From positions 1-5,115 of the forward strand of contig PTLK01000149.1 in assembly GCA_002938075.1 (NCBI GenBank): DNA of 5,115 nucleotides, written 5' to 3'. Of this stretch, positions 1-5,115 are shown piece by piece. The position numbers were made by a program, and so were the translations under genes. The notes beneath the pieces are model-generated. The model had not been told where the DNA came from. It saw only the letters and a list, made by a program, of their open reading frames with translations, and made no database searches. Source of the DNA: Alphaproteobacteria bacterium MarineAlpha3_Bin3 (GTDB lineage: Bacteria > Pseudomonadota > Alphaproteobacteria > Rhodospirillales > Casp-alpha2). Positions within the stretch are counted from its first letter, which is position 1. The number at the start of each line of letters is the position of its first letter.

Positions 1-1
1 T

Positions 2-25
2 TACGCCGGCACCACGCACCGTTGA
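2..25 (+). CDS. Possible 3' end of an upstream gene (partial, unidentified)
   Basis: Reading from base 2 gives seven codons (YAGTTHR) followed by TGA at 23-25, 11 bases before the addB ATG. That spacing is typical of genes inside one operon. In many alphaproteobacteria addB follows a sugar-phosphate nucleotidyltransferase gene, itself near a phosphotransferase and tsaE, so such a gene is the natural candidate. Seven residues cannot identify a family, and the match is inference from gene order only. The other two forward frames are open here, so this frame is the only one in which an upstream + strand gene could end before addB without overlapping it further. Confidence 0.3.
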   Translation, partial: YAGTTHR

Positions 26-27
26 GG
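24..27 (+). promoter_or_regulatory. Shine-Dalgarno site for addB
   Basis: GAGG lies 9 bases upstream of the ATG at 37, a good spacing for a ribosome binding site. It favours ATG 37 over the in-frame TTG at 22, which has no purine-rich stretch in front of it. The site overlaps the putative stop codon of the upstream gene, so reinitiation or coupling from that gene is plausible. Confidence 0.5.
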
Positions 28-36
28 CCGGAAAGA

Positions 37-3000
37 ATGAGCCCCCCGCCCCGGAAAAAGCCGCCCAAGAAATCACCCCCCCGGAAACCTCGAGTCTTCA
101 CCATCCCGGCGGGACTCCCCTTCGTCGACGTTCTGGCGGCCGGAATCCTCGACCGCGTCAACGGCGATCCGGCGGCCCTGGCCCGCGTCACGGTGCTGGT
201 GCCGACCCGGCGCGCCCGGCGCAGCCTCGCCGAAGCCTTCCTCCGTCAGGGCGATGGCCGGGCGATGATGTTGCCGCGCACGGTGGCCCTCGGCGACCTG
301 GACGAGGACGAAATCCTTTTCGCCGGCGGTTTCGAGGCTAATGGCGGTCCGGGGGGCGCCCTCGGCGTCGAACCCGCCCTGTCGGGCCTGAAGCGCCAGT
401 TGCTGTTGACGCGGCTGGTGATCGCCGGGCCTGGCGGCCATAGCCCCGACCAGGCCGCCCACTTAGGTCTCGAGCTGGCCCGGCTTGTGGATCAGGTCCA
501 CACCGAGCGGCTGACATTCGACGGGCTGCAGGGGCTGGTTCCCGACGCCTTCGCCGAACACTGGCGGCAGACGCTGGAATTCTTGCACGTGCTGACCGAA
601 CAATGGCCCGCCGTGCTGGCGGCCGAGGGGGCGCTGGACGCCGCCGAGCGCCGCAACCGGCTGTTCGACGCCCAGACCCGAGCATGGACAAAAAACCCGC
701 CCGCCGATCCGGTCATCGCCGCCGGGTCCACCGGCTCGATCCCCGCCACCGCCGACTTGCTGGCGGTGATTGCCGGGTTGCCGCAAGGCGCGGTGGTGCT
801 GCCCGGCCTTGACCTGGAGGTGGCGCCTGAAGCCTGGGCGGCGCTCGAGGCTCCCCATCCCCAGTATGGCCATCCGCAATTCGGCATGGCGCAGTTGCTG
901 ACTCGCCTCGGCGTCGAGCGTGGAGACGTCAAGCCCTGGGACGCCCCCGGCGCCCCGTCGGGGCCCTCGGCCCCGGCGCGGCTGATCAACGCCGCCCTGA
1001 CACCGGCCGGCTTCGATGCGCCAAGCCTTAAGGCCAAGGACATCAAGGCGGCGGTGGCGGGAATTACCCGCATCGACAGCCCCGGCCCCCGGGAAGAGGC
1101 CGCCGTCATCGCGCTGGTCATGCGCCGCGCCCTCGAAGATAAGGAAAAGACCGCCGCCCTGGTGACGCCGGACCGGGGCTTGGCCCGCCGGGTAGCGGCG
1201 GAGCTCGCCCGTTGGGGCATCGAGGTAGACGATTCCGCCGGGCTGCCCCTGGCCCAGACCCCGCCCGGGGCGTTCCTGCGCCTGACCGCGAGGATGGCCG
1301 CCGACGGCCTGGCGCCGGTGGCGTTGCTGGCGGCGCTCAAGCACCCGCTGGCGGCGGGGGGAATGAAGGCGGGCGCGTTCCGGGACCGGGTCCGGACCCT
1401 TGAGGTCGAGCTTTTGCGCGGCCCGCGCCCGGCGCCCGGGTTCAAAGGGCTGAGGTTGGCGCTGAAGACCAAAAAGAAACTGCCAAAAAAAACCCAAACC
1501 GATCTCAAGGCTTTGCTTGATTCCCTGGAAGCCGTGATCGCCCCCCTGGCCGGGCTGATGGCCGGAAAACCGGTGCCGTTCCCGGACCTGCTTCGCGCCC
1601 ACGTGACCATGGCCGAGGACCTGGCCGCCGGCGACCAGACGCAAGGCTCAGAGCGCCTGTGGGCTGGGGACGCCGGCGAGGCGGCGGCCGGGTTCGTCAA
1701 CGATCTGCTCAACGCGGGAAACGTTCTCGATGCCGTCACCGGCGCCGATTACCCGGCCCTGCTCGAAACCCTGATGGCCGGCATCTCCGTCCGGCCCCGC
1801 TACAGCCGCCACCCGCGGCTGCATATCTGGGGTCTGTTGGAAGCGCGGATGCAGCAGGCCGACGTGATGATCCTGGGCGGCCTCAACGAGGCCACCTGGC
1901 CGCCCGAGGTCAAGCCGAGCCCGTGGATGAGCCGCCCGATGCTGAAGGATTTCGGCCTGCTGGCGCCGGAACGGCGCAGCGGCCAGACGGCGCACGATTT
2001 CGCCCAGGCCTTCGCCGTGCCGCGGGTGGTGCTGACCCGGGCGACGCGGGTCGACGGCACCCCCCAGGTGGCCTCGCCGTGGCTGCTCAGGCTCGATAAC
2101 CTGCTGGAGCGCCTGGGCGTAAAGACGGGACTGAAGAAAGGCTTTGAGCCTCCCTTCGCCGCCGCCGAGCCCTGGCTGGCGTGGGCGGAAGCCCTGGACC
2201 GGCCGGCCGAAAGCCGCCAGATCACGGAACCGAAGCCGACGCCGCCGGTCAAGAATCGCCCGAGGAAGCTTTCCGTCACCCGCATCGAGACCTGGGTCCG
2301 CGACCCCTATGCCATCTACGCCCGTGAAATCCTCCGCCTCAGGCCGCTGGATCCCCTCGACGCCGAGCCGGGGCCGATGGAGCGCGGCATCATCGTCCAC
2401 GAGGCCCTGGACCGTTTCCAGAAGGCACACCCCGGTGATCTTCCCGATGACGCCGAGCGGCGGCTTTTGGAGATCGGCCGTGGTGTTTTCGACGAAAACC
2501 TGGCCCATCCCGGCGTCGAAGCCTTCTGGTGGCCCCGCTTCGAGCGCCTCGCCGCGTGGTACGTGGATTACGAGCGCCGCCGCCGCCAGGCCGGGTTCAG
2601 CACCCAGGCCACCGAGGTCCTGGGCCGGTTAACCATAAAAGGCGCCGCCGGGCCGTTTCAACTGACGGCGCGGGCCGACCGCATCGATTTCCACGCTGAC
2701 ATCGGTCTCGCCATCATCGACTACAAGACCGGCGCCGCCCCGTCCAAGCGCCAAGTGGAATCGGGTTTCTCGCCGCAATTGCCGCTCGAGGCGGCGATCG
2801 CCGCCCAAGGCGGGTTCGACGGCGTCGACACCGGCCCGGTGGCGCAGCTCGTCTACCTGGAGCTTCCCGGCGGCCGCGAGCCGGGCAGGGAAAAGATCCT
2901 CGACCTCGACGTCACTGAGGCCGCCGACGGCGCGGTCGCCGGGCTGACGAAATGGGTGCGCGAATTCGACGACCCCAAGACGCCCTATCTTTCCAGCCCC

Positions 3001-3087
3001 CGGGTGATGTTCCTGGAACACTACGGCGATTACGACCATCTGGCGCGGGTCAAGGAATGGCGCGGCGGCGGGGAGACCGTCCGATGA
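37..3087 (+). CDS. addB: Double-strand break repair protein AddB, alphaproteobacterial type (complete)
   Basis: AddB is the cytoplasmic partner of AddA in the AddAB helicase-nuclease, which resects double-strand breaks for RecA loading. Numbering is from ATG 37 (1016 residues), a usual length for this family. In order, I see a Pro/Lys-rich tail (1-20); an N-terminal Rossmann-like region with VTVLVPTRRARR (51-62) but no Walker A motif, so this half should not hydrolyse ATP; AGSTGSIPAT (229-238) and a VLPGLD element; HPQYG-HPQFG (274-283); ALVTPDR and DDSAG (398-402); and the helicase-like GGLNEATWPP (614-623) and LTRATRVDG (666-674). The C-terminal RecB-family nuclease shows GIIVH with H788, ADRID with D881, the DYK triad D895-K897 and Q914, so the catalytic set looks intact. 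In the family this site cuts the 5'-ended strand. The protein has no cysteine. The stop overlaps the addA start by 4 bases. The alternative start, TTG 22, would add five residues. Confidence 0.96.
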   Translation: MSPPPRKKPPKKSPPRKPRVFTIPAGLPFVDVLAAGILDRVNGDPAALARVTVLVPTRRARRSLAEAFLRQGDGRAMMLPRTVALGDLDEDEILFAGGFEANGGPGGALGVEPALSGLKRQLLLTRLVIAGPGGHSPDQAAHLGLELARLVDQVHTERLTFDGLQGLVPDAFAEHWRQTLEFLHVLTEQWPAVLAAEGALDAAERRNRLFDAQTRAWTKNPPADPVIAAGSTGSIPATADLLAVIAGLPQGAVVLPGLDLEVAPEAWAALEAPHPQYGHPQFGMAQLLTRLGVERGDVKPWDAPGAPSGPSAPARLINAALTPAGFDAPSLKAKDIKAAVAGITRIDSPGPREEAAVIALVMRRALEDKEKTAALVTPDRGLARRVAAELARWGIEVDDSAGLPLAQTPPGAFLRLTARMAADGLAPVALLAALKHPLAAGGMKAGAFRDRVRTLEVELLRGPRPAPGFKGLRLALKTKKKLPKKTQTDLKALLDSLEAVIAPLAGLMAGKPVPFPDLLRAHVTMAEDLAAGDQTQGSERLWAGDAGEAAAGFVNDLLNAGNVLDAVTGADYPALLETLMAGISVRPRYSRHPRLHIWGLLEARMQQADVMILGGLNEATWPPEVKPSPWMSRPMLKDFGLLAPERRSGQTAHDFAQAFAVPRVVLTRATRVDGTPQVASPWLLRLDNLLERLGVKTGLKKGFEPPFAAAEPWLAWAEALDRPAESRQITEPKPTPPVKNRPRKLSVTRIETWVRDPYAIYAREILRLRPLDPLDAEPGPMERGIIVHEALDRFQKAHPGDLPDDAERRLLEIGRGVFDENLAHPGVEAFWWPRFERLAAWYVDYERRRRQAGFSTQATEVLGRLTIKGAAGPFQLTARADRIDFHADIGLAIIDYKTGAAPSKRQVESGFSPQLPLEAAIAAQGGFDGVDTGPVAQLVYLELPGGREPGREKILDLDVTEAADGAVAGLTKWVREFDDPKTPYLSSPRVMFLEHYGDYDHLARVKEWRGGGETVR
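856..885 (+). repeat. Tandem 15-base repeat encoding HPQYG-HPQFG in addB
   Basis: Two adjacent 15-base units (856-870 and 871-885) encode HPQYG then HPQFG. The units differ at four bases: three are silent third positions and one changes Tyr to Phe. As I recall the family, AddB has a single HPQ-aromatic-G element just before a leucine-rich helix, so this looks like an old in-frame duplication that has since drifted. The claim of duplication rather than coincidence is inference. Confidence 0.5.
1485..1492 (+). repeat. A8 homopolymer with in-phase slippery heptamer inside addB
   Basis: Eight consecutive A residues interrupt very GC-rich coding sequence. In the addB frame they read as ccA AAA AAA Acc, which is the X-XXY-YYZ phase needed for -1 slippage on A-AAA-AAA (1485-1491). 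They lie within a lysine-rich linker (codons for KTKKKLPKK). A -1 slip would end at TGA 1518-1520 after nine more codons. The run itself is certain; any functional slippage is speculation. Confidence 0.45.
3070..3075 (+). promoter_or_regulatory. Shine-Dalgarno site for addA inside the addB 3' end
   Basis: GGGGAG ends 8 bases before the addA ATG at 3084, a near-ideal ribosome binding site. It lies within the last codons of addB, so ribosomes finishing addB can restart directly on addA. This supports ATG 3084 as the addA start rather than the in-frame ATG at 3105. Confidence 0.6.
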
Positions 3088-5115
3088 GCAAAAAACCGAC
3101 CTTGATGGCGGCCCAGGTCGTCGCCGCCGACCCGACCCAGCCGGTCTGGGTTTCGGCCAACGCCGGCACCGGCAAGACCCATGTGCTGATCGAAAGGATT
3201 CTGCGGCTGCTGCTGGGCGGCACGGCGCCGGGAAAGATTCTGTGCCTGACCTACACCAAGGCGGCGGCGGCCGAAGTCGCCACCCGGTTGAGCACTCGCC
3301 TCGGCCATTGGGCGGCCGGCGGCGACAAGGCCCTGGCCAAGGACCTGAAAAAACTGCTGGGGAAACCGGCCTCTACGATGCAGACGGAGACCGCCCGCAA
3401 ACTGTTCGCCGCCACCCTGGAAACACCCGAGGGATTGCGCATCCGCACCATCCATTCGTTTTCGGAATCCCTACTCGGTCGGTTCCCGGTGGAGGCCAGG
3501 CTGGCGCCGCATTTTTCGGTGCTCGACGAACGCCGGGCCCGGGAAATCCGCGTCGAGGCCCGGGACCGGCTGTTGGCCGGCGGCGCGGTGGTGGGACCGG
3601 CTGGCAAGGCGCTGTCGCGTCTCGCCGGGATGCTCAACGCCGAGGATTTTTCCAAGCTCATGGCGGAGCTCGACAAGGAGCGCGAAAAGCTGAGGCAAGG
3701 GATGGCACGGGCCGGCAGCCTCGAAGGACTGATCGCCGAAACCCGCCTCGGCCTCGGCCTGAAACCCGACGACACCCGCGCCACGGTTCTCGACGACGCC
3801 GCCACCGAAGACGCGTTCGACCGGGCGGCGCTAGCGAACGCCGCCACCGCCCTCGACGAGGGTAAACAGTCCGACAAGGACCGGGCCGCCCAAATCCGCG
3901 ATTGGCTGGACAAGGAGGCGCCTGCAAGGGCCGCGGCCTTGGAGGACAGATACGGGCGCGTCTTCCTCAACAAGGACGGCAGCCCGAGCGCCGAACGCAA
4001 CCTCATCACTAAGAAACCCCGGCAAGCCCACCCCAAGGCGCTGGACGCGCTGTTGGCCGAACAGGACCGGGTGGCGGCGGTGCTGGAACGCCTGAAGGCG
4101 GTAGCCCTGGCCGAGGCGACGGCGGCGCTTCTGGTCGTCGGCATGGCGTTGATCGACGCCTATGAGGCGATCAAGAAGACCCGCGCCCTGCTCGATTACG
4201 ACAACCTGATCGAAAAGGCCGGCAAGCTGCTGGCAAGCGGAGACGGGGTGTCGTGGGTCCATTACAAGCTCGACGGCGGCATCGACCATATTCTTGTCGA
4301 CGAGGCCCAGGACACCAGCCCCGCCCAATGGCAGGTGATCAAAAGACTGGCCGGGGACTTCTATGCCGGCGAAGGCGCCGGCGAGGGTGAAAGGCCCCTC
4401 AAGCGCACCGTTTTCGCCGTCGGCGACGAGAAGCAGTCCATCTACAGCTTCCAGGACGCCGATCCGGCGTATTTCGGCCTCATGCGCGATCATTTCCGCG
4501 CCACCGTGGCCAATGCCGGCGGGCGTTTGCAGGAGGTGGAGCTGGAACTGTCTTACCGTTCCGCCCCGGCGGTGCTTTCCATCATCGACGAGATCTTCGC
4601 TTCGGAAACGGCCGCCGACGGCCTGACCTGGGACGCCAAGCCGATCCGCCATCACACCAACCGCCGCGGCCAGGGCGGGCGGGTCGAGCTGTGGCCGGCC
4701 ATGAGCCCCGAAGACGCACCCGATCCCGTGCCCTGGGACGCGCCGTTGGACCAGATGTCGGCCCAAAGCCCGGAAGCACGGCTGATCGAGAGGATCGCCG
4801 ATCATATCGCCGGCTGGCTGGAGAGCGGGGAAATCCTGGAATCGGCCGGACGGCCCATCACCCCCGGCGATATCATGATATTGGTCCGCACCCGTGGCAG
4901 CTTCGCCGATCGAATGGTCAGCGCCCTGAAACGTCGGGGCATCGGCGTCACCGGGCGCGACCGGCTGAAGCTGATGGACCACCTGGCGGTCATGGACCTG
5001 GTGGCGGCCGGGCGCTTCGCCCTGCTGCCCGGCGACGACCTGAACACCGCGACCGTGCTCAAGGGGCCGTTCGTCGAATTCGACGACGACGCCCTTTTCG
5101 GCCTCGCCCACGACC
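3084..5115 (+). CDS. addA: Double-strand break repair helicase-nuclease AddA, alphaproteobacterial type (5' part, runs off the window)
   Basis: AddA is the ATP-driven UvrD/RecB-family (superfamily 1A) motor subunit of AddAB, translocating 3'-5' on single-stranded DNA. The frame is open from ATG 3084 to the right edge (677 full codons). Alphaproteobacterial AddA is roughly 1150 residues, so about 40% is missing. Visible motifs are Q-motif Gln 11; Walker A ANAGTGKT (25-32, K31); motif Ia LTYTKAAAAEV (55-65); TIHSF (122-126); LDYDNLI (370-376), which precedes Walker B; Walker B VDEAQD (405-410); motif III GDEKQSIYSF (447-456); motif IV SYRS (490-493); and the start of the second motor half around DIMILVRTR (596-604). 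Residues ~150-365 are the variable, charge-rich 1B region. Motifs V and VI and the C-terminal nuclease that cuts the 3'-ended strand lie outside the window. Asp458 after SFQ stands where I expect Gly, and Ser127 where Cys is usual. The ATGA overlap with addB suggests translational coupling. This 5' half shows no frameshift or stop. Confidence 0.96.
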   Translation, partial: MSKKPTLMAAQVVAADPTQPVWVSANAGTGKTHVLIERILRLLLGGTAPGKILCLTYTKAAAAEVATRLSTRLGHWAAGGDKALAKDLKKLLGKPASTMQTETARKLFAATLETPEGLRIRTIHSFSESLLGRFPVEARLAPHFSVLDERRAREIRVEARDRLLAGGAVVGPAGKALSRLAGMLNAEDFSKLMAELDKEREKLRQGMARAGSLEGLIAETRLGLGLKPDDTRATVLDDAATEDAFDRAALANAATALDEGKQSDKDRAAQIRDWLDKEAPARAAALEDRYGRVFLNKDGSPSAERNLITKKPRQAHPKALDALLAEQDRVAAVLERLKAVALAEATAALLVVGMALIDAYEAIKKTRALLDYDNLIEKAGKLLASGDGVSWVHYKLDGGIDHILVDEAQDTSPAQWQVIKRLAGDFYAGEGAGEGERPLKRTVFAVGDEKQSIYSFQDADPAYFGLMRDHFRATVANAGGRLQEVELELSYRSAPAVLSIIDEIFASETAADGLTWDAKPIRHHTNRRGQGGRVELWPAMSPEDAPDPVPWDAPLDQMSAQSPEARLIERIADHIAGWLESGEILESAGRPITPGDIMILVRTRGSFADRMVSALKRRGIGVTGRDRLKLMDHLAVMDLVAAGRFALLPGDDLNTATVLKGPFVEFDDDALFGLAHD

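Noticed and set aside
1..36. Promoter for addB at the left edge
   Set aside because: No -35/-10-like pair is visible in so short and GC-rich a stretch; the gene more likely belongs to a transcript that starts further upstream.
463..1739. Two long - strand open frames (393 and 415 codons) opposite addB
   Set aside because: Both are rich in Arg, Gly, Gln, Ala and Ser, as antisense GC-rich sequence tends to be, show no family motif, overlap each other in different frames and oppose a clearly coding gene.
1648..2508. - strand open frame of 286 codons opposite the addB scaffold and nuclease region
   Set aside because: It opposes conserved AddB elements (GGLNEATWPP, GIIVH) and has no recognisable domain or ribosome binding site of note.
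3105..3107. Alternative addA start at the in-frame ATG (codon 8)
   Set aside because: ATG 3084 has a well-placed GGGGAG site and the classic ATGA overlap with addB; codon 8 has no comparable site in front of it.
3242..3865. + strand open frame of 207 codons overlapping addA in another frame
   Set aside because: It starts inside AddA motif Ia and gives an Arg/Gly/Pro-rich translation with no motif, as expected for an out-of-frame reading of a GC-rich gene.
3251..4144. - strand open frame of 297 codons opposite the AddA 1B region
   Set aside because: Composition is dominated by Ser, Arg and Ala without domain features; the + strand AddA frame is continuous across it.
3831..5111. Long open frame on the - strand (426 codons) opposite addA
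   Set aside because: It lies opposite AddA sequence with conserved helicase motifs (Walker B, motifs III and IV). Its translation is low in recognisable motifs and resembles the antisense shadow usual in high-GC genes.

Overview
The window is one compact, GC-rich operon segment on the + strand. It holds a complete addB gene and the first ~677 codons of addA, the two subunits of the AddAB (RexAB-type) helicase-nuclease that processes DNA double-strand breaks for RecA-dependent recombination. The gene order (addB then addA), the alphaproteobacterial style of both proteins (for example HPQ[YF]G, VLPGLD, PQLPLEA in AddB; GDEKQSI, DEAQDTSP in AddA) and the strong preference for GC-ending codons point to an alphaproteobacterium. 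A Rhodospirillales-like lineage is my best guess, but the sequence does not fix it.

Layout: bases 1-25 may be the last codons of an upstream gene, ending in TGA at 23-25. AddB runs from ATG 37 to TGA 3087 and is complete. AddA starts at ATG 3084, inside the addB stop codon (ATGA overlap). It stays open to the right edge, so its helicase motifs V and VI and its C-terminal nuclease domain lie outside the window. There is no intergenic stretch longer than about 12 bases, and I saw no RNA gene, mobile element, CRISPR array, terminator or clear promoter.

How the genes work together: AddA supplies the UvrD-like ATP-driven motor (Walker A, Walker B, and motifs Ia, III and IV are all visible) and, in its unseen C-terminus, one nuclease site. 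AddB supplies an ATPase-inactive helicase-like scaffold and a second RecB-family nuclease site, whose residues are visible at its C-terminus. The overlap of stop and start codons suggests translational coupling, which fits equal production of two subunits of one heterodimer.

This is a conserved housekeeping repair locus; I found no sign of an undescribed system. The points worth a second look are small: AddB contains no cysteine at all, so it cannot carry the iron-sulfur cluster known from Bacillus AddB; an in-phase A-run slippery heptamer lies inside addB; a pentapeptide is tandemly duplicated in AddB; AddB has a Pro/Lys-rich N-terminal tail; and AddA has an Asp in motif III where I expect a Gly.
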